Shown piece after piece: positions 33,369 through 42,981 of a stretch of 53,061 nt of DNA. The first letter of the stretch is position 1, and each line of letters begins with the position of its first letter. The notes under the pieces are model-generated. The model did no database searches. It was given only the letters and a program-made list of their open reading frames with translations, and was not told the DNA's origin. This DNA is from Pseudarthrobacter albicanus. GTDB lineage: Bacteria > Actinomycetota > Actinomycetes > Actinomycetales > Micrococcaceae. The position numbers and the translations under genes were made by a program. The stretch covers positions 1-53,061 of the forward strand of contig NZ_JAGPOT010000054.1 of assembly GCF_018224015.1 (NCBI RefSeq). The letters are read 5' to 3'.

Positions 33369-34600
33369 GCGGCGGACTCCGCGGCGTCGTGCCCTGGCTG
33401 CAGCTCCGGGGCCGCCACCGAACGCGGCGTCACCTCGATGGAGGCGGGCGTGATGAGCCCGGCGGACTCGAGGGCATTGAGCTTCCTGGCCGTCGGCAGC
33501 ACCCGGGCCTCGAGTGTGCCGACCAGGGAGTTGTAGCGGTCCACCGAGGTCTTCAGGGAGGCCCCGAGCTTGGTCACATTCTCGCCGAGCGTGCCCATCC
33601 GCTCGTAGAGCTGCCGGGCGAGTTCAAAGAGCTCCCGGGCGCTGTCGGTCAGCACATCCTGGCGCCATGTGAAGGCGACCGATTTCAGCACTGCGAGCAG
33701 GGTTCCGGGCGAGGCCAGGACCACGTTCTTGGACAGCGAGTAGTCCAGCAGGGCCGGGTCCGCCGCCAGCGCGGCGGCGAGGATGGATTCCGCCGGCAGG
33801 AAGCAGACCACGAGTTCGGGGGAGTTGCCGGGGATGTCCCAGTACTTCTTGGTGCTCAAGGCATCCACATGGGCCTTCAGTGCCTTCGCATGGGCAGCCA
33901 GGTGCGCCTGCTGCCCGCTGGCTGCCTGCCCGAGCTGCAGGCCGCCCTGCTGGCTGTCGACAGACGCGCCGAGCTCCTGCGCCGCAAGATAGGACGCCAG
34001 CGGGACCTTCGCATCGACAACCAGCAGCTTGTCCCCGGGCAGCTGCACCACGAGGTCGGGCCGGACGCTGTTCTCCGTGGCGGCACTATGCACCTGCTCA
34101 TGGAAATCGACGTGCCGCAGCATCCCGGCCGCTTCCACCACCCGCCGCAGCTGGACCTCGCCCCACTGGCCGCGCGCACTGTTGGAACGGAGCGCCGATT
34201 CCAGGGCATGCGTTGAGCGCAGGAGCTGCTCATCGGACAGCCGCGCCTCCTGCAGCTGCTGGGCCAGCTGGCCGTACTGCTCCAGCCGGTCCCGCTCCAG
34301 CAGCGAAACCTGCTGCTGCACGGCGGTGAGCTTCTCCGCTACCGGCGCCAGCGCACGCAGCACGCTGCCGTCCTGGCTCCGTGATTCGCCCAGCTCGCGG
34401 TTCTGCGCCGCCAAAAGGCGCCGCTCGGCGTCGGCCGCGGCAAACTGGGCGCTGACCTCGGAAAGCCGGGCCGAAACGCCGTCGAAGTCCTGTTCCACGG
34501 CCAGATAGCGGCGCCGGAGCAGCAGATAGGCGACGGCGGCGCCGGCAACGGCGCCCACGAGCAGCATGAGCAGGGCAAGAATAAGTGCAAAAGCGTCCAT
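33365..34600 (-). CDS. rmuC: DNA recombination protein RmuC
   Basis: A 411-residue RmuC-family protein. An N-terminal membrane anchor ([25 protein letters not shown]) and a long coiled coil (to about residue 120) precede the RmuC nuclease-like domain ([84 protein letters not shown]). It is thought to limit recombination-mediated rearrangement. ATG 34600 lies six bases past CAGAGT without a ribosome site; the longer frame to 34648 is less likely. Stops overlap with ispH. Confidence 0.92.
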   Translation of the reverse strand: MDAFALILALLMLLVGAVAGAAVAYLLLRRRYLAVEQDFDGVSARLSEVSAQFAAADAERRLLAAQNRELGESRSQDGSVLRALAPVAEKLTAVQQQVSLLERDRLEQYGQLAQQLQEARLSDEQLLRSTHALESALRSNSARGQWGEVQLRRVVEAAGMLRHVDFHEQVHSAATENSVRPDLVVQLPGDKLLVVDAKVPLASYLAAQELGASVDSQQGGLQLGQAASGQQAHLAAHAKALKAHVDALSTKKYWDIPGNSPELVVCFLPAESILAAALAADPALLDYSLSKNVVLASPGTLLAVLKSVAFTWRQDVLTDSARELFELARQLYERMGTLGENVTKLGASLKTSVDRYNSLVGTLEARVLPTARKLNALESAGLITPASIEVTPRSVAAPELQPGHDAAESAA

Positions 34601-34726
34601 GGGTTCACTCTGGCATGCCCCTGTGACAGTTTTGCGCTGCCGCCCCACCTGCCGCCCGACGGGCGACCCAACATGAGCCCCAACAGGCGCCCCGGCCCGC
34701 AGGGCAGGGCTCCCGGCCCGTGCGGG

Positions 34727-34732
34727 TAGAAT
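34727..34732 (+). promoter_or_regulatory. -10 box TAGAAT of ychF
   Basis: TAGAAT is followed eight bases later by GTG 34741. Transcription would start at or just before that GTG, which supports it over ATG 34735 as the start. Confidence 0.45.
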
Positions 34733-34740
34733 GTATGTCC

Positions 34741-35826
<1,086 letters not shown>

Positions 35827-35893
35827 TTGCGCTCCGTTCGGGCGTCAGGCTGCCTGACAAATCTGGGCGGTTTCCGTTGGCGGCAGAGACTCG

Positions 35894-35922
35894 TTGATCA
35901 TCTGTTTCGGCATCATATGATG
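35894..35922 (+). promoter_or_regulatory. vapBC promoter with palindromic operator
   Basis: -35 TTGATC (35894-35899), 16 bases, -10 TATGAT (35916-35921). The perfect 12-base palindrome CATCATATGATG (35911-35922) covers the -10 box, the expected place for VapB-mediated autorepression. Confidence 0.65.
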
Positions 35923-35950
35923 ATACTCTTGATGCTAGAAGGAGGTTCTG

Positions 35951-36148
35951 ATGAGGACGACGGTGAACATCGACGACGAGCTCCTGGCCCGGGCAAGTGA
36001 ATTGACGGGCATCACCGAGAAATCAGCTCTCCTGCGCGACGGACTGACGACTTTGATCCGTGTCGAGAGCGCCAGGCGGCTCGCAGCCCTGGGCGGCTCC
36101 GACGGCTCCGCGACCTCGGCGCCGCGACGCCGAGAGGGTGGCGCGTGA
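35951..36148 (+). CDS. vapB: VapB-type antitoxin
   Basis: A 65-residue protein. The N-terminal MRTTVNIDDELLARASELTGITEKSALLRDGLTTLI segment is a ribbon-helix-helix DNA-binding domain, and the short polar C-terminus (residues 40-65) should wrap and block the toxin. A strong AGGAGG lies before ATG 35951. The stop overlaps the toxin start (GTGA), so the pair is co-translated. VapB-VapC complexes normally repress their own promoter, which fits the palindrome over the -10 box. Confidence 0.87.
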   Translation: MRTTVNIDDELLARASELTGITEKSALLRDGLTTLIRVESARRLAALGGSDGSATSAPRRREGGA

Positions 36149-36516
36149 TCCTGGTCGACACTTCGATCTGGATCGACCACCTGCGCGCATCCGAGCCCGG
36201 ACTCATCAGTCTCCTAGATGACGACGAGGTTGGGTGCCATCCATACGTGATCGAGGAGTTGGCACTCGGGTCGATCAAGCAGCGCGCGGTTGTGCTGGAC
36301 CTCCTGGAAAGCCTGGGCCAGTTCCCGGTCCTGAGTCACGCGGAAGTGATGACGCTTGTCAGCGGTCGGCGACTCTGGGGACGCGGTCTCAGTGCAGTGG
36401 ACGGGCATCTCCTGGGCGCGGTCGCGTTGGTCGGCGGGGCTCGGCTTTGGACGCGCGACAAGCGATTGATCGCGGCATGCCGCGACGTCGGTGTTGGCTA
36501 CGTCGACGAGCCGTAA
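36145..36516 (+). CDS. vapC: VapC-type PIN-domain toxin ribonuclease
   Basis: A 123-residue PIN-domain protein that cuts RNA, usually tRNA or rRNA, to halt growth when free of antitoxin. The acidic active-site residues are in place: D5 (ILVDTSIWID), E38 (VIEEL), D86 (SAVDGHLL) and D105 (WTRDKRL). The start is GTG 36145, overlapping the vapB stop. The gene pair lies in the insert between the two ychF 3' ends, typical of toxin-antitoxin modules carried on mobile DNA. The module appears intact. Confidence 0.88.
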   Translation: MILVDTSIWIDHLRASEPGLISLLDDDEVGCHPYVIEELALGSIKQRAVVLDLLESLGQFPVLSHAEVMTLVSGRRLWGRGLSAVDGHLLGAVALVGGARLWTRDKRLIAACRDVGVGYVDEP

Positions 36517-36803
36517 GGTTGCCCTCGTCGATTGTGGAGCATGGCGATCTCCTGCCGCCTCCGCAGTCTGAGTCGACGTTGATCACACGGCTGGAACTGT
36601 CCCGGCAGGGTTCACGGTGCGTCGTATTGTGGGTCGGTTCATCCGGCCGGGCATTCGCTCCGAGCATCCCAGCAACGGATACACTGCAGGGCGGTCAGCA
36701 TTGCTCCTGTCGGCACTCAGCCGGGGATCTCGCAAATCGGCTCAGTCGCCGCGCCGTCGTCGCGCAACGCGTTCCCCCGCCTGTGGCGAGTTTCCTAAGG
36801 TTT
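36517..36803. other. Non-coding remainder of the insert
   Basis: No convincing gene on either strand. Short open frames here have no ribosome sites and no recognisable domains. The stretch is probably decayed mobile-element DNA: it ends directly at the second ychF 3' copy. No integrase or transposase remnant could be identified. Confidence 0.5.
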
Positions 36804-36843
36804 TCCGCTACGGAACGTGGTGGTGTTCCGCTTCAACGTGTGA
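36804..36843 (+). pseudogene. Second copy of the ychF 3' end
   Basis: In frame before TGA 36841-36843 the sequence reads RNVVVFRFNV, matching the ychF terminus GDVVEFRFNV. Fifteen bases (36825-36839) are identical to 35808-35822 and neighbouring bases, including ATTGC after the stop, are also shared. No upstream ychF sequence is present. It overlaps a small palindrome TTCCG-CTA-CGGAA (36803-36815). Confidence 0.7.
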
Positions 36844-36892
36844 TTGCCTGGCGATTCAGGCAGATAATTGACCCTGTGAGGATCAACCCGAG

Positions 36893-36920
36893 GGCCCCGG
36901 TGTTCTGTACCGGGGCCTTT
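36893..36920 (+). terminator. Intrinsic terminator, probably the original ychF terminator
   Basis: GGCCCCGGT (36893-36901) and ACCGGGGCC (36909-36917) form a nine-base stem with loop GTTCTGT, followed by TTT. It lies 50 bases after the second ychF 3' copy, the spacing expected for ychF's own terminator, and supports insertion of the intervening kilobase. Confidence 0.75.
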
Positions 36921-36935
36921 CCTGGGCCGGCTTTC

Positions 36936-36977
36936 TTCGAGAACCGGCTCTTTGCGGCTACGCTTCATCCCATGTGA
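36936..36977 (+). promoter_or_regulatory. Promoter-like region of the first peptide-binding protein gene, with ATG-stop
   Basis: TTCGAG (36936-36941), 17 bases, TACGCT (36959-36964), then after seven bases ATG TGA (36972-36977). The 14-base TTTGCGGCTA-C-GCT block recurs with one change upstream of the second binding-protein gene, also followed by an ATG-stop. The rest of the 36918-37066 gap shows nothing else clear. Confidence 0.4.
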
Positions 36978-37066
36978 GACGGCCATGCTGCGGCGGGGGA
37001 GTGTGGACGTCTGTCCGATGCCCACCGTGCCCGCCGCTCACCCCCTGACAGAAACATGGAGGCGGA

Positions 37067-38845
37067 ATGCGTTCGGGTCCTATCACCAAAGCAGTGGGCG
37101 TGGCAGTAGCGGCCGTCCTCGCCCTCAGCGGCTGCGCGGGCGGCAGCAGCGGCTCGACCCCGACGAGCGCCCCGGCAGGCAAGGCAGGCGGATCGGCGAC
37201 CGTCGCGGAGGTGAACGCCTTCAGCACGTTCAACCCCAACACGGCCGCCGGCAATGTCGACGTCAACTCCAAGGTCAGCTACGCCACGCACTCCGGCTTC
37301 TTCTACCTCGACAACAAGCTGAACATCGTCCGCAACGACAAGTTCGGCAGGATGGAGAAGACCTCGGACAACCCGCTCACCGTCAAGTACACGGTCAATG
37401 AGGGCGTCAAATGGTCCGACGGCACCCCCGTGACCGCGGCCGACCTCCTGCTGCAGTGGGCCGCCTTCTCCGGCTACTACGACGACGCCGATCCGGTAGC
37501 GAAGACCGGAACGTCGTACTTCTCCTACGCCGGCGGACCGACCGGCCTGGCTCTGACCGGTTTCCCGGAACTCGGCTCGGACGGACGGTCCATGACGGTG
37601 CAGTACTCCCGTCCCTTTACCGACTGGGAAACAGCGCTCGGCGGACCAGGGATCGACATCCCGGCCCACGTCCTCGCTGCGAAGGCCGGCCTGAGGGACA
37701 CCAAGGCATTCATCGAGCTCCTCAAGGGCATCCCGCGCGGCGATTCCAAGGCGCCGAGGCCGGCCGACGCCCGGCTGCAGGCCCTGTCCGGGCTGTGGAA
37801 CACCGGTTTTGATGCCAAGACGCTGCCGGCCGACCCGAGCCTGTACCTGTCCAACGGCCCGTTCATCGTCAAAAACATCAACCCGGACGAGTCGTTGACC
37901 ATGGTGAAGAACAAGGACTACAACTGGGGTCCGGAAGCCAAACTGGACGAAATCACCGTCCGCTACATCGGCTCCGCCGCGGCCCAGGTCCAGGCGCTCG
38001 GGAACGGCGGGGCGGACATCATCGCGCCGCAGGCCTCCGCCGAAACGGTCGAGCAGCTCACGGCGCTGGAAAGCCAGGGCGTCACGCTGGACCGCGGCAG
38101 CCAGTTCGCCTACGAACACGTCGACCTGAACTACAGCGGTCCGTTTGCCGACAAGGATGTCCGCGAGGCCTTCATGAAGGCCGTCCCGCGCAAGGACATC
38201 GTTGACAAGATCGTCAGGAAGCTGGACCCTAACGCGAAGCCGCTTGACTCCCAGCTCTTCCTGCCGGACCAGGCTGCATACCAGGACTCCGCCCGGAACA
38301 ACGGTTCCTCGGCCTACCAGGACACGGATATCGAGGGCGCCAGGAAGCTCCTGAACGGTGCCGCGCCCACGATCCGCATCATGTACAACAAGGAGAACCC
38401 CAACGAAGTTGACGCCTACTCGCTGATCCGGGAGTCGGCCACCAAGGCAGGCTTCACCATCGTCGACGGCGGCCTCGGCAAATCCGACTGGGGTGCGGCC
38501 CTGGGCAGGGGCGGCTACGATGCCGCCATATTCGGCTGGAGCAACGCGGGCGTCGGCGCCTCGGGCGTTCCGCAGGTCTTCAGGTCGGGCAGCGACTCCA
38601 ACTACAACCGGTTCAGCGACCAGGAAACCGACCGGCTGCTGGACGAACTCGTTGTCACCACCGACCGCAGTAAACAGGACGGGATCCTGACGCAGATCGA
38701 CAAAAAGGTCTGGGATTCCGCGTACGGCCTGCCGCTGTACGCGAGCGTCGGCGTCGACGCGTACAGCAGCCGCATCACCGGCGTGAAGTACATGCCGAAC
38801 CAGACCGGTGTCTGGTGGAACTTCTGGGAGTGGGCCCGGAAATAG
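37067..38845 (+). CDS. Oligopeptide ABC transporter substrate-binding lipoprotein
   Basis: A 592-residue family 5 (OppA/DppA-like) extracellular binding protein. The signal peptide ends in lipobox LSGC with C23, followed by a Gly/Ser linker. Typical segments are VKYTVNEGVKWSDGTPVTAADLLLQWAAFSG, SNGPFIVKNINPDESLTMVKNKDY and DVREAFMKAVPRKDIVDKIV. It resembles LpqW-type actinobacterial proteins, which also lie near typA in mycobacteria. A GGAGGCGGA ribosome site precedes ATG 37067, identical to that of the gene at 39201. It shares a beginning (MR-S-K-lipobox) with that paralogue. Confidence 0.87.
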   Translation: MRSGPITKAVGVAVAAVLALSGCAGGSSGSTPTSAPAGKAGGSATVAEVNAFSTFNPNTAAGNVDVNSKVSYATHSGFFYLDNKLNIVRNDKFGRMEKTSDNPLTVKYTVNEGVKWSDGTPVTAADLLLQWAAFSGYYDDADPVAKTGTSYFSYAGGPTGLALTGFPELGSDGRSMTVQYSRPFTDWETALGGPGIDIPAHVLAAKAGLRDTKAFIELLKGIPRGDSKAPRPADARLQALSGLWNTGFDAKTLPADPSLYLSNGPFIVKNINPDESLTMVKNKDYNWGPEAKLDEITVRYIGSAAAQVQALGNGGADIIAPQASAETVEQLTALESQGVTLDRGSQFAYEHVDLNYSGPFADKDVREAFMKAVPRKDIVDKIVRKLDPNAKPLDSQLFLPDQAAYQDSARNNGSSAYQDTDIEGARKLLNGAAPTIRIMYNKENPNEVDAYSLIRESATKAGFTIVDGGLGKSDWGAALGRGGYDAAIFGWSNAGVGASGVPQVFRSGSDSNYNRFSDQETDRLLDELVVTTDRSKQDGILTQIDKKVWDSAYGLPLYASVGVDAYSSRITGVKYMPNQTGVWWNFWEWARK

Positions 38846-39095
38846 CCGCGGGCCGCAACGAACACGTTGCCCGAAAGGGCCCCAAGCTCGGCGTCGGACC
38901 CCGCCCATAGACCCTGCGGCCAGCCCCTGCCAAGGGCCATTTCCAGTTAACGAGTCATAACGGGGACGGCCCTCGCGGCGAATACTACCAGCGAGTAGCG
39001 TGTGATGTGAAATACATTTCCGCCAGCCTTCACCCTCACGCCCTTATCGCATCACGGTTTGGCAACAGGGTTCCACCATTCGGACATTTTGCGGC
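38846..39095. other. Intergenic stretch between the two binding-protein genes
   Basis: A small hairpin GCCC-GAAA-GGGC lies near 38873-38884, shortly after the stop. The remainder is less GC-rich than the genes and shows no coding pattern. Confidence 0.4.
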
Positions 39096-39115
39096 TAGGC
39101 TACTTCAACATGTAG
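39096..39115 (+). promoter_or_regulatory. -10 box TAGGCT with downstream ATG-stop
   Basis: TAGGCT (39096-39101) follows TTTGCGGC as in the promoter at 36959. ATG TAG lies at 39110-39115, eight bases on. About 85 bases of leader separate it from ATG 39201. Confidence 0.4.
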
Positions 39116-39200
39116 GCCACGTCACAGGAAATCCCTGTGCCGGGCCTGCCCGAAACACGAGTTTTTCCCTGACGAACTCCCACAACTCACAGGAGGCGGA

Positions 39201-40841
39201 ATGCGTTTTTCGCGCACTTCCAAAGCACTGGGCATGGCGGCCATCGCCGCTCTTGCCCTGACCGGATGCGGTGCCGGCGGGCCGGCTGCCGGCGGCGGCA
39301 GCACCGGCGGCGACACCAGCAAGGTAATCCTTGTCGACGGTTCCGAGCCGCAGCGTCCGCTGATGCCGGCCGACACCAACGAGGTCGGCGGCGGCAAAGT
39401 CATGCAGATGATGTTCGCGGGCCTCGTCAGCTACGACCCCAGCGGCAAGCCCGTCAATGAAGTCGCCGAGTCCATTGAAGGCAAGGACGGGCAGAACTTC
39501 ACCATCAAGGTCAAGAAGGACCAGAAGTTCACCAACGGCGAGGCCATCACCGCCAAGACGTTCGTCGACTCCTGGAACTTCGGTGCGGCCGCGAAGAACG
39601 CGCAGCTCAGCGGCAGCTTCTTCGAGAGCATCAAGGGCTACGACGGGGCCAGCGCAGAAGGCTCGACCGTCGAGACCATGTCAGGGCTGAAGGTTGTTGA
39701 CGACCAGACCTTCACCGTCGCGCTGAAGCAGCCGGAATCCGACTGGCCGTTGCGCCTTGGCTACACCGCCTTCGTGCCGGTCCCTTCCGGTGCACTCAAG
39801 GACCCGAAGGCCTTCGGCGAGAAGCCTGTCGGCAACGGCCCGTACAAGATGGCCGACGGCGGCTGGCAGCACAACGTGCAGATCCAGCTCGTTCCGAACC
39901 CGGACTACAACGGTCCCCGCAAGCCCAAGAATGCCGGCGTGACGTTCAAGATCTTCCAGAACGACGACGCCGCGTACCAGGACCTGCTGTCCAACAACCT
40001 GGACGTCCTGCAGGTAATCCCCACCAGCGCCCTGAAGAACTTCAAGTCTGACCTCGGCGACCGCACCATCAACAAGCCGTACGCCGGCAACCAGACCATC
40101 GCGATCCCGGAATACCTGCCGGAGTGGAGCGGCGAGGCAGGCAAGCTCCGCCGCCAGGCCATCTCGATGGCGATCAACCGCGACGAGATCACCAAGGTGA
40201 TCTTCAGCAGCGCGCGCCAGCCCGCCAAGGACTTCACGGCTCCCGTGCTTGACGGCTACAGCGGCTCGATCCCGGGCTCGGAGAACCTGGTGTTCGATGC
40301 GGCCAAGGCCAAGGACGCCTGGGCCAAGGCCGACGCGATCCAGAAGTGGGACGCCGACAAGACGTTCACCATCGCCTACAACGCCGACAAGGGCGGACAC
40401 AAGGCCTGGGTCGAAGCCGTCGTCAACCAGCTCAAGAACACCCTCGGCATCAAGGTCGAAGGCAAGCCGTATGCGACCTTCAAGGAATCCCGCGACGACG
40501 CAACCGCCAAGACCCTCACCGGCGCCATCCGCGCCGGCTGGCAGGCGGACTACCCGTCGCTGTACAACTTCCTGGGACCGATCTACAAGACCGGTGCCGG
40601 CTCCAACGACGCCAGCTACGCCAACCCGGTGTTCGACAAGGCCATCGCGGACGGTTTGAACGCCTCGTCCGTCAGCGACGGCAACAAGGCCATGAACAAG
40701 GCTCAGGAGATCCTCCTGACGGATCTTCCGGCCATCCCCCTGTGGTACCAGGTCGCCCAGGGCGGCTGGAGCGACAAGGTGACCAACGTTGACTACGGCT
40801 GGGACGGCGTTCCGCTGTACTACGACATTACCGGCAAGTAA
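39201..40841 (+). CDS. Oligopeptide ABC transporter substrate-binding lipoprotein (OppA-like)
   Basis: A 546-residue family 5 binding protein with lipobox LTGC (C23) and a Gly-rich linker. Marks include FTIKVKKDQKFTNGEAITAKTFVDSWNFGA, GNGPYKMADGGWQHNVQIQLVPNPDYNG and LRRQAISMAINRDEITKVIF. It is closest to OppA/MppA proteins and is the probable main receptor of the permease operon that follows. A strong AGGAGG precedes ATG 39201. A hairpin after its stop should lower expression of the downstream permease genes relative to the binding protein. Confidence 0.9.
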   Translation: MRFSRTSKALGMAAIAALALTGCGAGGPAAGGGSTGGDTSKVILVDGSEPQRPLMPADTNEVGGGKVMQMMFAGLVSYDPSGKPVNEVAESIEGKDGQNFTIKVKKDQKFTNGEAITAKTFVDSWNFGAAAKNAQLSGSFFESIKGYDGASAEGSTVETMSGLKVVDDQTFTVALKQPESDWPLRLGYTAFVPVPSGALKDPKAFGEKPVGNGPYKMADGGWQHNVQIQLVPNPDYNGPRKPKNAGVTFKIFQNDDAAYQDLLSNNLDVLQVIPTSALKNFKSDLGDRTINKPYAGNQTIAIPEYLPEWSGEAGKLRRQAISMAINRDEITKVIFSSARQPAKDFTAPVLDGYSGSIPGSENLVFDAAKAKDAWAKADAIQKWDADKTFTIAYNADKGGHKAWVEAVVNQLKNTLGIKVEGKPYATFKESRDDATAKTLTGAIRAGWQADYPSLYNFLGPIYKTGAGSNDASYANPVFDKAIADGLNASSVSDGNKAMNKAQEILLTDLPAIPLWYQVAQGGWSDKVTNVDYGWDGVPLYYDITGK

Positions 40842-40846
40842 CAACC

Positions 40847-40891
40847 GGACGACGGCGGGGGCTGCCCGGTCCGGGGCCTCCGCCGTCGTCC
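40847..40891 (+). terminator. Hairpin between binding-protein and permease genes
   Basis: GGACGACGGCGG (40847-40858) pairs with CCGCCGTCGTCC (40880-40891), a 12-base stem. It begins six bases after the stop, consistent with partial termination or 3'-end protection of the binding-protein mRNA. Confidence 0.6.
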
Positions 40892-40996
40892 TGCTTCCGC
40901 ATTTTCCTCATGGCCCGGGCCCCGGGTGTACTTTCGCAAGCCGCACGCCGTGAGTGAACCGGCGTCGGCCTGCACCCATAGTGAAAAGGTTCTTCG

Positions 40997-41056
40997 ATGA
41001 ACAACTCCACCGCATCCCCGGACAGGATGCCTGCCCACGGGAGTGTGCTTCGCTGA
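40997..41056 (+). CDS. Possible 19-residue leader peptide
   Basis: ATG 40997, preceded by AAAAGG eight bases upstream, opens a short frame encoding MNNSTASPDRMPAHGSVLR. Its TGA overlaps the permease ATG at 41056 as TGATG. The permease itself has only a distant GGGAG, so reading this leader would deliver ribosomes to the permease start. No domain is expected at this size; the frame could be chance. Confidence 0.4.
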   Translation: MNNSTASPDRMPAHGSVLR

Positions 41057-41985
41057 TGGCGACCTACATTCTCAAGCGTTTCCTCCAACTGATCCCCGTT
41101 TTCCTCGGCGCCACGCTGCTGGTCTACTTCCTGGTCTTCAGCCTCCCCGGCGATCCCATCGCGGCGCTCTTCGGGGACAAGCCGGTCAACGAGGCCGTCG
41201 CGGCGAAGCTGAGGGTCCAGTACCACCTGGACCAGCCGTTCTTCATGCAATACCTGCTCTATCTGAAGAGCATCTTCACCTTTGACCTGGGCCAGGACTT
41301 CTCCGGGCGCCCCATCGCCGCGGTGCTGGCCGAAGTCTTCCCGGTCACGGCCCGCCTGGCCGTCATGGCGCTGATCTTTGAAGCCGTCTTCGGCATCGTC
41401 TTCGGCCTCATCGCCGGCCTCCGCAAGGGCAGGTTCTTCGACGCCACGGTCCTGGTGGCATCCCTGGTCGTCATCAGCATCCCGATCTTCGTCCTCGGCT
41501 TCCTGCTGCAGTTCACCATCGGCGTCCAGCTCGGCTGGGCCAAGCCGACCGTGAGCTCGGCCGCGACGGTCCAGGACCTGATCCTGCCGGCTATCGTGCT
41601 CGGCCTGGCCTCCTTCGCCTACGTCCTGCGCCTGACCCGCACCAGCGTCCTCGAGAACATGAACGCCGACTACGTCCGCACGGCTTCAGCCAAGGGCCTG
41701 TCCCGGTTCCGCGTCGTCCGCGTGCACATTCTCCGCAACTCGCTGATCCCCGTCATCACCTTCCTCGGTGCGGACCTGGGAACTCTGATGGGCGGCGCCA
41801 TCGTGACGGAAGGCATCTTCAACGTGCCCGGCGTCGGCAACCGGCTCTACCGGGCCGTGCTGACGGGAGAAGGCCCCACGGTGGTCTCCATCGTCACAGT
41901 GCTGGTCCTCATCTACTGCCTCTCCAACCTCCTCGTTGACCTGCTGTACGCGTGGCTTGACCCTAGGATCCGCTATGACGCCTGA
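41056..41985 (+). CDS. Oligopeptide ABC transporter permease (OppB/DppB)
   Basis: A 309-residue permease with six membrane segments. The N-terminal MATYILKRFLQLIPVFLGATLLVYFLVF is typical of DppB/OppB, and the coupling motif is YVRTASAKGLSRFRVVRVHILRNSLIPVITFLG. ATG 41056 is chosen from family length, since longer frames add a non-homologous N-terminus. The end overlaps the next permease by 11 bases. Confidence 0.92.
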   Translation: MATYILKRFLQLIPVFLGATLLVYFLVFSLPGDPIAALFGDKPVNEAVAAKLRVQYHLDQPFFMQYLLYLKSIFTFDLGQDFSGRPIAAVLAEVFPVTARLAVMALIFEAVFGIVFGLIAGLRKGRFFDATVLVASLVVISIPIFVLGFLLQFTIGVQLGWAKPTVSSAATVQDLILPAIVLGLASFAYVLRLTRTSVLENMNADYVRTASAKGLSRFRVVRVHILRNSLIPVITFLGADLGTLMGGAIVTEGIFNVPGVGNRLYRAVLTGEGPTVVSIVTVLVLIYCLSNLLVDLLYAWLDPRIRYDA

Positions 41986-42970
41986 GAACAACACCCCAAG
42001 GCACGGCGCCCCCGCCGTCCGTGCACGCCGCCAGATGGAACACTTCGTCGCCGACGTGGCGGAGACGCCTCTGCAGGCAACCGACAAGGTCAGGGAGGAC
42101 AACGCCCCGCTGAGTCTCTGGGGCGAGGCCTGGCGGAACCTGCGCCGGCAGCCGCTGTTCCTGATTGCGGCCTTCCTCATCCTCGTCGTCATGGCCGTGT
42201 CGCTGTTTCCGGGTCTCTTCTCCCCGGTCGACCCGTCCTCCGAGGCCTGCCAGCTGGCCAATTCCGACGGCGGCCCGGCTGCCGGCCACCCCCTGGGGTA
42301 CACCCAGCAGGGCTGCGACGTGTATGCACGGGTCATCTTCGGCACCCGCTCCTCGGTGACGGTGGGCCTGTTCACCACCCTCGCTGTCCTCCTGGTCGGC
42401 GGCATCATCGGTGCCCTCGCCGGCTACTACGGCGGCTGGGTGGACGCCATCCTGGCCCGCATCAACGACATCTTCTTCGCCCTGCCGCTGATCCTCGGCG
42501 CCATCGTCGTCATGCAGCTGCCGATGTTCCGGGCGAACCGGACGGCCTGGACCCTCGTGGTCATCCTGGCCACTTTCGGCTGGCCGCAGCTCGCCCGCAT
42601 CACCCGCGGAGCCGTGCTGGAGGTCCGCAACGCCGACTTCGTCATGGCGGCCCGCTCGCTGGGCGTGTCCAGGGTCGGCGCGCTCCTGCGCCACGTCCTG
42701 CCGAACGCGCTGGCGCCGATCGTCGTCGTCGCCACGATTTCACTGGGCACGTTCATCGTTGCCGAATCCACCCTGTCCTTCCTCGGCATCGGGCTGCCGC
42801 CGAGCGTCATGTCGTGGGGCAACGACATCCAGGCCGCCCAGTCATCGCTCCGGTCCAACCCGATGCCGCTGCTCTACCCGGCCATCGCGCTGTCCATCAC
42901 GGTCCTGAGCTTCATCATGCTGGGCGACGCCCTGCGTGATGCCCTCGATCCCAAAGCGCGCAAGCGATGA
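41975..42970 (+). CDS. Oligopeptide ABC transporter permease (OppC/DppC)
   Basis: A 331-residue permease. A 50-residue cytoplasmic N-terminus precedes six membrane segments; the coupling motif reads FVMAARSLGVSRVGALLRHVLPNALAPIVVVATISLG, and GIGLPPSVMSWGNDI lies near the end, all typical of OppC. Between the first two segments is a periplasmic loop with two cysteines (SEACQLANSDGG and QQGCDVY). ATG 41975 lies within the end of oppB. It forms the transport channel with the preceding gene product. Confidence 0.92.
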   Translation: MTPENNTPRHGAPAVRARRQMEHFVADVAETPLQATDKVREDNAPLSLWGEAWRNLRRQPLFLIAAFLILVVMAVSLFPGLFSPVDPSSEACQLANSDGGPAAGHPLGYTQQGCDVYARVIFGTRSSVTVGLFTTLAVLLVGGIIGALAGYYGGWVDAILARINDIFFALPLILGAIVVMQLPMFRANRTAWTLVVILATFGWPQLARITRGAVLEVRNADFVMAARSLGVSRVGALLRHVLPNALAPIVVVATISLGTFIVAESTLSFLGIGLPPSVMSWGNDIQAAQSSLRSNPMPLLYPAIALSITVLSFIMLGDALRDALDPKARKR

Positions 42971-42981
42971 AAGGGGACGCC

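Noticed and set aside
36517..36803. Possible integrase or transposase remnant in the vapBC insert
   Set aside because: No frame in this stretch shows a recombinase motif; only short unsupported frames occur.
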